Positions 1-9,856 of a stretch of DNA of 64,000 bases are shown here, piece by piece (the stretch's first letter is position 1; each line of letters opens with the position of its first letter). The stretch lies in NCBI GenBank assembly GCA_963801185.1, contig CAWDDW010000003.1, forward strand, positions 1,364,001 to 1,428,000, in the 5' to 3' direction. The notes beneath the pieces are model-generated. The model had not been told where the DNA came from and did no database searches. It saw only the letters and a list, made by a program, of their open reading frames with translations. Origin of the DNA: Palsa-601 sp963801185 (GTDB lineage: Bacteria; Actinomycetota; Acidimicrobiia; Acidimicrobiales; Bog-793). Both the position numbers and the translations under genes were made by a program.

Positions 1-1
1 G

Positions 2-856
2 GCCGCGATCTGGCTGCTCGTCCTGCTCGGCAGCTATCGCTATGCCGAGCGGGTGTTCTTGCTGCTCACCCTCGCGTTCTTCGCCTATCCGATCGCGGCT
101 GTCCTGGCTCACCCGAACTGGCGGGCCGTCGGCCTGTCCGTCGTGCTGCCACACTTCTTCGCATCGAAGGGCTACGTCCTCTTGGCGGTCGCCCTGATCG
201 GGACCACGATCTCCCCGTACATGCAGCTCTACAATGCTTCGGCTGTCGTCGACCGGGGCATTGGTCCCGATGAGGTCCGGTTTGCCCGGATCGACGCCGT
301 CGCCGGAGCCCTTTTTGCGACAGTGATTTCCTGGTCGATCATCATCGCGACCGGCGCGGCCATCGGCGGCACAGGTGTGCTGCAGTCGGCGCTCAAGGCG
401 GCCGAGGCGCTCCGGCCGGTAGCGGGTTCTGGCGCCACGATCCTGTTCGGGCTCGGGCTGCTCGGTGCGTCGGCCCTCGCAGGCGCCGTCGTACCCCTGT
501 CGACGTCCTATGCGATCGCCGAGGCGATCGGAGTGGAGCGGTCCGTCTCCCGCTCGTTCCGGGAGGCTCCGCTCTTCCTGGGGCTGTTCACGGCCCAGGT
601 CGTCATCGGCGTGATCGTGACCCTGATGCCGATCAACCTCATAGCGCTGCTGATCGGCACACAGGTGGTCGAGGGCGTCGTGACGCCGATCACGCTGGCC
701 TTCATCGTGATCCTGGCGAACCGCAAGAGCGTGCTGGGCAGTTATGCGAACGGGCCGGTCATGCGGGTCGTGGCAGGGATAGTGACAGTGGTCATAGCCG
801 TCATGGCCATCGCGCTCGTCGTCATGACCGTCCTCGGGTGGTTCGGGATCTCGTGA
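2..856 (+). CDS. NRAMP-family divalent metal transporter, C-terminal part (5' end outside window)
   Basis: Integral membrane protein expected to move divalent metal ions (Mn2+/Fe2+-type or related) across the cytoplasmic membrane. The frame is open from the first base, so the N-terminus is missing; about 284 residues remain. Several long hydrophobic helices are visible. The segment GTTISPYMQLYNAS matches the broken helix that holds the metal site in NRAMP proteins, but the classical MPH triad is replaced by SPY, as in NRAMP-related subgroups, so the ion is uncertain. Stop is TGA. The next gene starts about 90 bases downstream with its own Shine-Dalgarno sequence. Confidence 0.8.
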   Translation, partial: AAIWLLVLLGSYRYAERVFLLLTLAFFAYPIAAVLAHPNWRAVGLSVVLPHFFASKGYVLLAVALIGTTISPYMQLYNASAVVDRGIGPDEVRFARIDAVAGALFATVISWSIIIATGAAIGGTGVLQSALKAAEALRPVAGSGATILFGLGLLGASALAGAVVPLSTSYAIAEAIGVERSVSRSFREAPLFLGLFTAQVVIGVIVTLMPINLIALLIGTQVVEGVVTPITLAFIVILANRKSVLGSYANGPVMRVVAGIVTVVIAVMAIALVVMTVLGWFGIS

Positions 857-943
857 CGCGTTCGCCAGGTGGTCGCGCCGGACCGGAGACCGCGAGGCTG
901 CCCGTTTGCGCGGCGGGGTCCCGGCGGGGGAGGCTTGCGGGTC

Positions 944-2257
944 ATGCACACACGCGCGGGAGCTGAGCGACTGCGCGTCGCATATCTCGTCTACCGGGGG
1001 AATCCTCGTTGTGGCGGGCAGGGTGTCTATTCGCGCCACCTGACCCGCGAGCTCGTGGCGCTGGGCCACGAGGTGACCGTCTTTTCCGGGCCGCCCTATC
1101 CCGACCTCGACGAGGGCGTCGACTTCGTGCCCGTCCCGAGCCTCGACCTGTACAGGGAGCCCGATCCCTTCCGGGTGCCGAAGCCGTCGGAGTTCAAGAG
1201 CCGCATCGACCTCCTCGAGTTCGGACTCATGTGCACTGCCGGCTTCCCCGAGCCTCGAACGTTCACCCTGAGGGCAAGGCGGCTGCTCGCGAACCGGCGG
1301 GCGGACTTCGACCTCGTCCACGACAACCAGTCGCTCGGCAGCGGGCTCGTCGGCATGATGAAGGACGGCTGGCCGCTGATCGCCACCATCCACCACCCGA
1401 TCACGGTCGACCGCGAGCTCGACCTCGCACATGCGACGACCTTCGGGCGCCGCCTCACGCTTCGGCGGTGGTACGGCTTCATCAAGATGCAGACCCGGGT
1501 CGCCGCCCGGATACCGCGGGTGATCACGGTCTCGGAGTCGTCATGCGGCGACATTGCCGAGCAGCTCGGGGTCGAGCGCTCCAGGATGTCGGTCGTGCCC
1601 GTCGGCGTCGACGAGCAGGTCTTCAGGCCCCGCCCGGAGATCGCGCGGGTACCCGGCCGCATGATGACGACTGCCAGCGCCGACGTCCCGATGAAAGGTC
1701 TCGTACCCTTGCTCGAGGCACTTGCCAAGGTGCGGACCGAACGTGACGACGCGCACCTCGTGGTGATCGGGCGCCTGAAGGACGGCAGCCGCGTGCCGGA
1801 GGTGATCGAGAGGCTGGGAGTGGGAGAGGCCGTGCGTTTCGTCTCGGGAATCTCCGACGACGCGCTCTCGGAGTGGTACGGATCAGCCGAGCTTGCCATC
1901 GTTCCGAGCTTGTACGAGGGCTTCTCGCTTCCGGCCATCGAGGCGATGTCCTGTGGCGTCCCGCTCGTAGCCACGACGGGCGGCGCCTTGCCCGAGGTGG
2001 TGGGCCGGGACGGCGACTCAGCCCTGCTCGTCGAGCCCAACGACCCCGGGGCGCTCGCGACGGCGATCCTGCGTGCCCTTTCAGATGTCGAGCTGCGCGC
2101 CCGTCTCGGGGCTGCCGGGCGCCGACGGACCCTCGAGCGGTTCACGTGGCCGGTGACCGCCCGTGAGACAGCAGAGGAGTACTACCGGCTTCTCGACGGG
2201 CGTGAGGGCGCGCGGCAGCCCTCCGTCCCCGCCCCCCTTGCGCCGGAGCTTGCCTGA
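944..2257 (+). CDS. GT4-family glycosyltransferase
   Basis: Retaining GT-B glycosyltransferase of 437 residues, substrate unknown. The N-terminal half has the glycine-rich acceptor loop GGQGVYSRHLTREL; the C-terminal half has the donor site with EGFSLPAIEAMSCGVP, the EX7E motif of family GT4, followed by a GG-LPEV motif. ATG at 944 is preferred because a GGGGGAGG ribosome site lies about 10 bases upstream and the fold begins right after it. Its stop overlaps the next start (TGATG), so it is translationally coupled to the methyltransferase. With the third gene it forms a compact trio probably decorating or building a lipid or surface glycoconjugate (inference). Confidence 0.85.
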   Translation: MHTRAGAERLRVAYLVYRGNPRCGGQGVYSRHLTRELVALGHEVTVFSGPPYPDLDEGVDFVPVPSLDLYREPDPFRVPKPSEFKSRIDLLEFGLMCTAGFPEPRTFTLRARRLLANRRADFDLVHDNQSLGSGLVGMMKDGWPLIATIHHPITVDRELDLAHATTFGRRLTLRRWYGFIKMQTRVAARIPRVITVSESSCGDIAEQLGVERSRMSVVPVGVDEQVFRPRPEIARVPGRMMTTASADVPMKGLVPLLEALAKVRTERDDAHLVVIGRLKDGSRVPEVIERLGVGEAVRFVSGISDDALSEWYGSAELAIVPSLYEGFSLPAIEAMSCGVPLVATTGGALPEVVGRDGDSALLVEPNDPGALATAILRALSDVELRARLGAAGRRRTLERFTWPVTARETAEEYYRLLDGREGARQPSVPAPLAPELA

Positions 2258-2970
2258 TGCTGACCGTGGAATTCGATCGGCTCGGTCTCGCGCCAGGAGA
2301 GCGAGTGCTCGACATGGGATGCGGCGCGGGGCGCCACGCGTTTGAGTGCTTGCGCCGAGGAGCTCACGTGGTCGCTCTCGACGCCGACGATGTCGAGCTG
2401 AAGGGCGTGACGGCCGTCATGGCGGCGATGTCACAAGCCGGGGAGGTCCCCGAGGCGGCGACTGCCGTGGCGATCCGGGCCACTGCGCTCGATCTCCCCT
2501 TCGAGGACGGGACGTTCGACCGGATCATCGCGGCCGAGGTGCTCGAGCACATCCCCGACGACGAGCTGGCCATGGGAGAGCTCGCCCGTGTCCTGCGCCC
2601 GGGGGGACGCATGGCAGTCACCGTTCCCCGCTACGGTCCCGAGTTCATGAATTGGGTGCTGTCCAGCGAGTACCACGAGACCCCGGGTGGGCACGTGCGG
2701 ATCTACCGCCGAGGCCAGCTCGCCGAGCGCCTCGCCAGGGCGGGACTCCGCGTGACGGCCTATCACCACACCCATGGGCTGCACAGCCCGTACTGGTGGC
2801 TGAAGTGCATCGTCGGCGTGAGCAACGACCAACACCGCCTCGTCAAGGCGTACCACAGCGTCCTCGTCCACGACATCATGCACCGGAGCCCTTGGACCCA
2901 GATCCCCGAGCGCGCCCTCGCGCCGCTGATGGGCAAGAGCCTCGTCGTCTACGCGGAGCACGCCTCGTGA
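2257..2970 (+). CDS. Class I SAM-dependent methyltransferase
   Basis: Cytoplasmic methyltransferase of 237 residues. Motif I (VLDMGCGAGRHAFE) is near the N-terminus, an acidic residue after the second strand (ALDAD) should hold the SAM ribose, and the block EVLEHIPDDELAMGELARVL followed by LRPGGR is typical of UbiE/COQ5-like enzymes. The substrate is not evident. ATG overlaps the glycosyltransferase stop, and its own stop overlaps the GTG of the next gene, so the three are made as one coupled unit. Confidence 0.85.
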   Translation: MLTVEFDRLGLAPGERVLDMGCGAGRHAFECLRRGAHVVALDADDVELKGVTAVMAAMSQAGEVPEAATAVAIRATALDLPFEDGTFDRIIAAEVLEHIPDDELAMGELARVLRPGGRMAVTVPRYGPEFMNWVLSSEYHETPGGHVRIYRRGQLAERLARAGLRVTAYHHTHGLHSPYWWLKCIVGVSNDQHRLVKAYHSVLVHDIMHRSPWTQIPERALAPLMGKSLVVYAEHAS

Positions 2971-4061
2971 GGTCGGACCGCACCACCGTCGTCCTATCGC
3001 CGGGCGAGCTCGAGGTAACGGTCGAGTCGATCGAGCGCATCCAGGTTGCGAGCGGGATGATCCCGTGGTTCGACGGTGGGCACAGCGACCCGTGGAACCA
3101 CGTCGAGGCAGCGATGGCCCTTGCGGTGGGAGGACGACACCGTGCGGCCGAGCGGGCCTACGAGTGGCTGCGGGCGACCCAGCACGAGAACGGATCCTGG
3201 TTCAACTACTACTGGCCGGACGGGTCGGTTGAAGACGCCCGCCTCGACACCAACGTGTGTGCCTACGTGGCGGCGGGGATCTGGCACCACTACCTCTCGA
3301 CAGGGGATTCCGGCTTCGTGGAGGCGATGTTCCCGATGGTCGAGGCCGCCATGACGTTCGTGCTCTCTTGGCAGCGCCCGAGCGGCGAGCTCGTCTGGTC
3401 GGTCAAGGAAGACGGCTCTCCCGAGTCCTACGCCTTGCTGACGGGCTCCTCGTCGGCGTACCTGTCGCTTCGTTGCGCAATCGCGTGCGCCGAGCTCGTC
3501 GGCGCCGAGCGACCGGAGTGGGAGCTGGCGGCGGGCCGTCTCCGGCACGCGATCGTCTACCGGCCGGATCGGTTCGCGCCGAAGGCACGGTACGCCATGG
3601 ACTGGTACTACCCGGTCCTCGCCGGTGCACTCGGTGCCGGCGAGGCGAGCGAGCGACTCGACGGTGGTTGGTCCACATTCGTGATGGACGACTACGGCGT
3701 GCGCTGCGTCTCCGACAGGCCATGGGTGACCGCAGCCGAGACGGCGGAGTGTGCTCTGGCGTACCTCGGGGTGGGACGGGCCGACGAAGCCGTACGCCTG
3801 CTCGGCTGGGTCCAGGATCAGCGCGATCCGGATGGCTCTTACACGACCGGGCGGGTCTATCCCGAGAGGTCGACGTTCCCCCACGAGGAGAGGAGCACAT
3901 ACACGGCCGCCGCCATAGTGCTCGCTTTCGACGCTCTCGCCGGCGAGAGCCGGACCTCGGGCCTCTTCCTCGGCGAGGGGCTCCCCGCCGGGCTCGACCT
4001 CGACGAGATCGATGCCGCCGTCACTCGTCAGACCACGAGAGCCAGTGTGAACCCGTCGTAG
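2967..4061 (+). CDS. Alpha/alpha-toroid (prenyltransferase / squalene-cyclase-like) protein
   Basis: About 364 residues, starting at a GTG that overlaps the upstream stop (GTGA). The protein is a run of alternating helices with Trp/Tyr-rich turns such as YEWLRATQHENGSWFNYYW, TNVCAYVAAGIWHHYL and LLGWVQDQRDPDGSY, the pattern of alpha/alpha-barrel proteins that include terpene cyclases, prenyltransferase beta subunits and some glycosidases. No DDTA-type cyclase or zinc-ligand signature was recognised, so the reaction is unknown; a role on the product of the adjacent glycosyltransferase and methyltransferase is inferred from gene order. Its 3' end overlaps the convergent O-methyltransferase by 34 bases. 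Confidence 0.65.
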   Translation: MRSDRTTVVLSPGELEVTVESIERIQVASGMIPWFDGGHSDPWNHVEAAMALAVGGRHRAAERAYEWLRATQHENGSWFNYYWPDGSVEDARLDTNVCAYVAAGIWHHYLSTGDSGFVEAMFPMVEAAMTFVLSWQRPSGELVWSVKEDGSPESYALLTGSSSAYLSLRCAIACAELVGAERPEWELAAGRLRHAIVYRPDRFAPKARYAMDWYYPVLAGALGAGEASERLDGGWSTFVMDDYGVRCVSDRPWVTAAETAECALAYLGVGRADEAVRLLGWVQDQRDPDGSYTTGRVYPERSTFPHEERSTYTAAAIVLAFDALAGESRTSGLFLGEGLPAGLDLDEIDAAVTRQTTRASVNPS

Positions 4062-4693
4062 CCCTTCGTCCCGACAGTCTGGATACCTGTCGCGGTGACG
4101 CGCGGGTCCCCGTGGATCAGGTCATGCAAGCGGCGCACACCGAGCACGGCTTCGTTCGTGCTGTTCGAGTCCGCCACTGCGCCTCCTCGAACGACGTTGT
4201 CGACGACGATGACGCTTCCCGGCTTGGTGAGGCGCAGGGCCCACTCGAAGTAGTCGGCGTTCGACGGTTTGTCGGCGTCGATGAAGACGAAGTCGAACGG
4301 TTCTGGGGTTTCCCCCGACAATGCGGCGAGGGAGTCGATGGCACGGCCCAGCCGCACCTCGGCAACGCCGCCGAGGCCTGCGCGCTGCAGGTTCTCGCGG
4401 GCCACCTCCGCGTGCAGCGGCTCGAGCTCGAGCGAGATCAGCTTGCCGCCGGCCGGCAGCGCGCGGGCCAGCCAGATGGTCGAGTAGCCACCGAGCGTTC
4501 CGACTTCGAGGATCCGGCGCGCTCCTTGGATGCGCGCGAGGAGATGGAGCAGCTTGCCCTGGTTCGTCGACACCTGTATCGGCGGCAGGCCGGCCGCCGC
4601 GCTCGCCTCCAGCGCGGCATCGAGGCTCGCGTCGGGCTCGTGGAGTGAGTCGGTCAGATAGTGGTCGACGTCGGTCCATAGCTCTTGGCTCAT
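4028..4693 (-). CDS. O-methyltransferase, caffeoyl-CoA/catechol OMT-like
   Basis: SAM-dependent O-methyltransferase of 221 residues. Visible are the N-terminal PPIQVSTNQGKLLHLLARI helix, motif I ILEVGTLGGYSTIWLARALP, the acidic ELEPLHAEVAREN segment, and the metal-site region FDFVFIDADKPSN followed by VIVVDNVVRGG, all characteristic of the metal-dependent small-molecule OMT family. Length fits the family. The natural acceptor cannot be told. It lies convergent to the toroid gene and upstream of a short intergenic gap before the next minus-strand methyltransferase. Confidence 0.88.
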   Translation of the reverse strand: MSQELWTDVDHYLTDSLHEPDASLDAALEASAAAGLPPIQVSTNQGKLLHLLARIQGARRILEVGTLGGYSTIWLARALPAGGKLISLELEPLHAEVARENLQRAGLGGVAEVRLGRAIDSLAALSGETPEPFDFVFIDADKPSNADYFEWALRLTKPGSVIVVDNVVRGGAVADSNSTNEAVLGVRRLHDLIHGDPRVTATGIQTVGTKGYDGFTLALVV

Positions 4694-4769
4694 GGGGCCG
4701 TCCTATCACTCCTGGCAGGGGAGTCGCTAGGGAGCTCTGCTCCGGACGGGCCCCGGGTCGGTGCCTGCG

Positions 4770-5483
4770 CTACTGTCCCTCGCCGGTGCGACGGAGCACT
4801 CGAAGGCTGCCGCGACCGAGTTCTGGCTCCTCGGCGAAGGCACCGGACTGGAGAGCTCGGCAGTACAGCTCGTACGGCGGCCGCCCGCCGTCGGCCGGGT
4901 TCGGGAAGACATCGTGAATCGCGAGGTACGCCCCCTCCACCACGTGCGGCACCCAGCCCCGGTAGTCGGCCCAGGCGGGCTCGCTGCCGTGCCCTCCGTC
5001 GATGAACAGAAGGCCGATCGGACTGGCCCAGTGAGCCGCGACGGTCGGTGAGTCCCCGACGATCCCGATCACGAGGTCGCCACCCCCGGCGTCGTCGATG
5101 GCGGCGCGCCATCGAGGGAGTGTGTCCATGCGGCCCGTGCGCGGGTCCACGAGGCTCGGGTCGTGGTGCTCCCAGCCCGCTTGGTTTTCCTCGGAGCCAT
5201 GATGATGGTCGACGCTGAACAGCGCCGCCGAGCCCGAGGAGTCGCCGCTGGAGGCGAGGCCGGCCGCCAGCCCAGCCGCCAGGTAGAGCGTGGAGCGGCC
5301 GCAGTAGGCGCCGATCTCGACCACGAGATGGGGGAGCGCCCCCGAGGTGACGGTGGTCTCGGTGACGGCTGCCAGCGCGAGCCCCTCGTCGTCCGGCATG
5401 AAGCCGACCGTCGCTCTCGCCGACTCGAGCAGCGACGCCGCCCGGGATCCCACGGGAAAGCCCTCGTTATGAAGAGTTGTCAA
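4770..5483 (-). CDS. SAM-dependent methyltransferase, class I
   Basis: About 237 residues. Starts best at TTG 5483, which overlaps the stop of the upstream GDT1 gene (TTGA); the fold begins just after. Motif I is LVVEIGAYCGRSTLYLAAGLA, followed by FSVDHHHGSEENQAGWEHHD and GLLFIDGGHGSEPAWADYRGW, where the DGGH block is typical of the cephalosporin-hydroxylase/CmcI-like methyltransferase group. Substrate unknown. Translational coupling suggests co-expression with the cation transporter. Confidence 0.78.
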   Translation of the reverse strand: MTTLHNEGFPVGSRAASLLESARATVGFMPDDEGLALAAVTETTVTSGALPHLVVEIGAYCGRSTLYLAAGLAAGLASSGDSSGSAALFSVDHHHGSEENQAGWEHHDPSLVDPRTGRMDTLPRWRAAIDDAGGGDLVIGIVGDSPTVAAHWASPIGLLFIDGGHGSEPAWADYRGWVPHVVEGAYLAIHDVFPNPADGGRPPYELYCRALQSGAFAEEPELGRGSLRVLRRTGEGQ

Positions 5484-6082
5484 ACGAGCCCCACGATCGT
5501 GTAGATACCGAGTCCGAGCAACGCCCCGCCCGACAGCCGCCGGACGATCGCGAGCGGGACGACACGGATTATTGCCCTTCCACCGACCACGCCGAAACCT
5601 GACACCACGATGAATGCGGCCGATGCTCCGGCGAACACCGACCACGTCGCGTGATAGCGGGCCGAGAGGTTGGCGATCAGGATCTGGGTGATGTCCCCGA
5701 ACTCCGCCAGTGCGACGATCGAGAACGTCGTGAGCATGGGTCGCCACCATGTGCTCGATCGCGCCTGACCGGTGCTTGCTCTCTCGCCGAGTTCCTCGCC
5801 CTTTGATGCCTCCTCGTGCTCGGGTACGAAGATGAGGTAGGCCGCCCCGCCGATGAACAAAGCTGCGACCACGCTCCTCACGACAGTGTGGGGCAGCAGC
5901 GCCAGCAGCCGACCGGCGACGACGGCAATGCCGGCCTGGAGTATGAGAGCAGACGCACCGCCGATCCACACGGGAAGGGCCCGGTGCCGCGACGCCATCA
6001 CGATGCACGAGATGAAGGTCTTGTCGGGGAGCTCCGCCGGGATGACGAGCGCGAAGGTGGCGAGCAGCACCCCGAGGTTCAT
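5480..6082 (-). CDS. TMEM165/GDT1-family cation transporter
   Basis: Membrane protein of 200 residues with six predicted helices in two halves. Each half carries the family signature E-x-G-D-K-T in modified form: ELPDKTF in the first helix and EFGDITQ in the fourth, separated by a charged cytoplasmic loop (EHEEASKGEELGER). Family members transport Mn2+ or Ca2+ out of the cytoplasm. ATG at 6082 starts directly before the first helix. The first motif has Pro in place of Gly. Encoded together with the downstream methyltransferase. Confidence 0.85.
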   Translation of the reverse strand: MNLGVLLATFALVIPAELPDKTFISCIVMASRHRALPVWIGGASALILQAGIAVVAGRLLALLPHTVVRSVVAALFIGGAAYLIFVPEHEEASKGEELGERASTGQARSSTWWRPMLTTFSIVALAEFGDITQILIANLSARYHATWSVFAGASAAFIVVSGFGVVGGRAIIRVVPLAIVRRLSGGALLGLGIYTIVGLV

Positions 6083-6123
6083 GAGGTTCCGGCGGGCAGA
6101 GCCGCTGAGCTCACCTGGTAGGC

Positions 6124-8744
6124 CTACGCCTTCGCCAGCAGCCCGGCGATCGTCGGGCGACCACCGGTCACGAAACGAGCGTTGATCGCGTGGCGCTCGA
6201 GGGCTTGGTCGACTAGGCGCCGATGGCCGCCGAAGTCGTGTTCCCCAGCGAAACGCTGCACCTCCCCGACGAACATCTCCTTCCCGGTCTCGTCCACCTG
6301 GAGCAGCCAAGAGGTCCCGCCCATGGCTCCTGACATCGCTTGGGAGGGCAGGCGTTCTTTGAGCTCGTCGAAGTGGTCGGCCAGGAATGCCCAGGCGCGC
6401 GGACCGCCGCGCGGTTGCGCAACAACAAACGCAGCACGAGGTCGACGTTCTGCTTGAGGATCTCGTGCCGCGTCATCTCGAGGACCTCGTCAACGAGCGC
6501 CCCGTCGCGTACAGAGGTCAATGCGAACAGGTGACGCTGCTGGCTGAGCGGGTCCGTCGCCTTGCGGAAGCCCGCCCGGACGGCCTCGAATTCCTCGCGC
6601 CCGCCGGAGAAGACCACGACTCCGAGCACGGTTTGGGCGATCGACGCGGGAAGCGCGTCCTTCGGTGATCCCGAGAGCGACCGCTCGAACGCGTCGTGAG
6701 CTCTCGATCGGACTGCCTCGTCTTCGCCGAGCCCGCCGAGCAGTCCTATGAAGATCGACCGGCTGCGCTGGTCTTCGGGCGAGTCCGAATCGGCGAGCTC
6801 CCAGCCGAGACGTTCGAGCTTCCGGGCGCACCACCTCGCATACGAGGGCCGCCAGCTCGCCCTCGGCCAGGCCGGCGGCGGTGAAGTCGAGGAGGCGCAT
6901 CGCGCCGGAGACGACGACCCAGACGTTCGGGTCGGACTCTCCCCGCAGCCGGCGCACGAGGGCAAGGAAGTCCTCGGTTCTCGACAAGCCCGCCAGCGCG
7001 CACGCGAAGGAATCCGCCACGAGGTTGAACCTCTCGAGCGGTTCGAGCGAGGAGAGGTTCGCGAGGACTTGGTCGAAGAGGCTCCCTTCGTAACGGAGCC
7101 GGTAGGTCCCCGAGCCACCGGCGTTGGCAACCGGGAGCCCGCTCGGAGTCCCGAGCCGGAGGGGTTCGTGTCCGTTCGGTGAAGGCCCGAGCACGGAGGC
7201 TGTCAGCTTGCCTGGCCGGTCCTCGTAGCAGACCGGGACGAGCCAGTCCCGACCGATGGCCGAGCTCGGGCCGCCGGCCGGCCTTGCTTCTTCGGGCAGG
7301 TAGACGAAGGGCTCCTGAGTTAGCACGACCTCGCCGCCTTCGAGCCTCGCAGTGACGAGCGGGTGACCCCCTTGGAAGATCCAGCTGTCGAGCAGGGCAC
7401 GGACGGGCTCGCCAGGTGTGACGGACTCGATCGCGTCCCAAAGGTCGGTCGTCTCGGTATTGGCGTAGGCATGTGTCTTCAAGTACTTGCGGACTCCGTC
7501 GCGGAAGCGCTCGGTCCCGAGGTACTGCTCGACCATCCTGAGGACGTTCCCGCCCTTCAGATACGTGAGGTTGTCGAACATCGCCTCGGCTTCGTCAGGT
7601 GCGTGAACCGGGAACTCGATCGGCCGCGTCGCGTGCAAGCCGTCGATCTGGAGAGCGATGTCCTTCTCGGTGCCGAAGTGGACCCAGCGACTCCACTCCG
7701 GCCGGAAGTCGTCTAGACAGCAGACCGACATGAACGTGGCGAAGGCTTCGTTCAGCCAGATGCCGTTCCACCACTTCATGGTGACGAGGTCTCCAAACCA
7801 CATGTGTGCGAGCCGTGGGCGATGACCTCCGCGATCCGCGAGAGCTCGGGTATCGAAGACTGGTCCGGATCGCACAGCAGATCCTGCTCCCGGAACGTCA
7901 CACAGCCGAGGTTCTCCATCGCCCCCGCCGCGAACTCGGGGATCGCGACGAGGTCGAGCTTCTGGGTCGGGTAGTCGATGTCGAAATAGCGGCGCAACCA
8001 CTCGAGGGCATGGGTGGCCGCCTCGATACCGAAGGCCGTCAGGTGGAGCCGTCCCTTCGGCACGACGACCCGCAGTGGCACCGAACCGTCTGCCATCACC
8101 GGTTCGGTCGCCTCGAATGGGCCAACGGCATACGCCACGAGGTATGTGGACATCTTCATCGTGTCCTCGAACACGACGCGCCGCTTCCCGTTCCCGAGGT
8201 GCCAGACCGCTTGCTCGGGCGCATTGGAGACTGCAAAGAGGTCACCCGGCACGTCGAGCGTGATGGAGAAGACGGCCTTCAGCTCCGGCTCGTCGAAGCA
8301 CGGAAAGGCACGCCTCGCATCGGTCGCCTCGAGGTGCGTCGACGCTATGACGCTCTCGTTCCCCTCGTCGTCCTCGAACGTGCTCAGGTAGAACCCCCGT
8401 AGCCGCGTGCCGAGCGGCCCGCGGAACGAGCACGAAAGCGAGTAGTCACCAGGCTCGATCGAGACCGGCGTCCGGTAGGCGACGCGCTCCCGCTCGACGT
8501 CCAGCACGACTTCGAGCGCGACGTCCTCCCCGCCTCCGGCCGACCGCAGGGTCGCCGACCCGATCTCGAAGCTCGTCGCGTTGGCGACGATCTCGGTCGT
8601 CGCCTCGGGGACCGTCAGCTCGATGGTGACGTCACCTTCGAAGGAGCTCTCGTCGAAGTCGGGTGCGACCCGGATCGAGTAACGAGACGGGAGTGCGGTC
8701 CGAGGGAGGCGATAGTCGGCGTCGTTGCCGTGCTCGCTGGTCAT
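6124..8744 (-). pseudogene. pepN: Membrane alanyl aminopeptidase, M1 family (PepN-like), interrupted by three frameshifts
   Basis: Zinc aminopeptidase of the M1 family, normally about 850 residues, here in pieces. Segment 1 (8744 to about 7815) has the N-terminal beta domain and GAMENLGCVTF. The frame is lost inside the zinc site: VIAHE-LAHMWFGD is split by one missing base near 7814. Segment 2 carries WWNGIWLNEAFATF with the third zinc ligand Glu. A second slip, an extra C near 6824-6826, lies at VVR/KLERLGWEL, and a third near 6410 precedes the tail RAWAFLADHFDELKERLP. Either real decay or sequencing error; conservation between breaks favours error. A TAACCT hexamer 7 bases before ATG 8744 suggests a leaderless mRNA. 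Confidence 0.8.
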
Positions 8745-8782
8745 CTGAGGGAGGTTATCCACGTCGGATACCCTCTGGCCCC
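8745..8782. promoter_or_regulatory. Divergent leaderless promoters for pepN and the PfkB kinase
   Basis: The 38-base gap between the two start codons holds back-to-back -10-like hexamers. On the plus strand TACCCT (8769-8774) ends 8 bases before ATG 8783. On the minus strand TAACCT (8757-8752) ends 7 bases before ATG 8744. Neither gene has a Shine-Dalgarno sequence, so transcription probably begins at or next to the start codons. Inferred from position and sequence only. Confidence 0.5.
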
Positions 8783-9807
8783 ATGCTCCACGAGATCCTA
8801 CGTATCGACCTGCCCGATAACGGGGCCCGTGCGACCGACGTCGTCTGTGTCGGCAACGCGCTAGTCGACCGGCTCGCCGAGGCGACGACGGAAATTGTGG
8901 CCTCCGCCGGGATAGAGGTCGGTGCCATGACGCTCGTGGACCGCGGCAAGGCCGCCGAGATCGAGCACGCGTACGACTCCTGGGAGGAAGTGGCCGGGGG
9001 ATCGGCAGCGAACACCGCCACCGGCATCGCATCGCTTGGGGGATCGCCGGCTTTTGCGGGTTCAGTCGGGGCTGACGAGGCAGGTCGCCGCTACGTGGCG
9101 GACCTCGAGGCGAACGCGGTGCGCTGTGTGGCCCACACGGTGACGAGCGGGTCCCCGACCGGTGTCTGCCACGTGCTGGTGGGTGAGGATGGGGGGCGTT
9201 CGATGGCTACGTTTCTCGGCGCTTCGGTCGAGCTCGCCCCTTCCGTCGTCGAAGCGGTCGGCATCAGCGGCGCGCTCGTCGTCTACGTCGAGGGCTATCT
9301 GCTCGACGCTCCACCTGCCGCGTCGGCACTAGCGAGGACAGTCGAGCCGCGAAGAGCGCCGGCACGCTCTTTTCCTTGTCGCTGTCGGATCCCTTCGTGG
9401 TCGAGCGCCATCGCGACCGCATCCTCGGCTTGATAGGCGACGGGACCGTTGACCTGCTCTTCGGCAACGAGGACGAGGCGCTGTCGCTGACCGGGGCTCG
9501 ATCGCTGGCGAAGGCGCTCTCCGCCCTCACCCGACCAGGGATGCTCGCGGTCATCTCCCGCGGAGCGTCGGGAGCTGTCGCGTCGTCGGACCGCGACCAG
9601 CTCGAGGTTGCAGCGCACCCCGTCGGCGCCGTTGTGGACACGACCGGAGCGGGCGACCTGTTCGCCGCCGGCGTTCTCTACGGGATCACGAACCGCCTAG
9701 GAGTGAGGCGGGCCCTCGAGATCGGGGCCATCGCCGCCAGCGAGGTCATCAGCCACTTGGGAGCACGTCCACAAGTCGCGCTCTCTTCCCTGATCGAAGG
9801 AGCATGA
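8783..9807 (+). CDS. PfkB-family carbohydrate/nucleoside kinase (adenosine kinase-like), frameshifted
   Basis: Sugar or nucleoside kinase of the ribokinase fold, about 340 residues when the frame is repaired. The N-terminal signature GGSAANTATGIASLGG and the C-terminal catalytic signature DTTGAGDLFAAGVLYG, with the catalytic Asp, are both intact; FGNEDEALSLTG is the usual middle block. A one-base slip near 9335-9350 separates them: the first frame runs out after ALART and the second resumes at AGTLFSLSLSDPFVVERHRDRI. The overall sequence is closest in feel to bacterial adenosine kinase-like proteins, but the substrate is not proven. Confidence 0.8.
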
Positions 9808-9856
9808 TGGCCTGATCGAGGGAGCGTGACGGCGAGAGCAGTGGCGACGCGCTCGC

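Noticed and set aside
3257..4648. Long plus-strand frame through the toroid gene and O-methyltransferase
   Set aside because: Arg/Gly/Pro-rich shadow translation; both true genes have recognisable family motifs in other frames.
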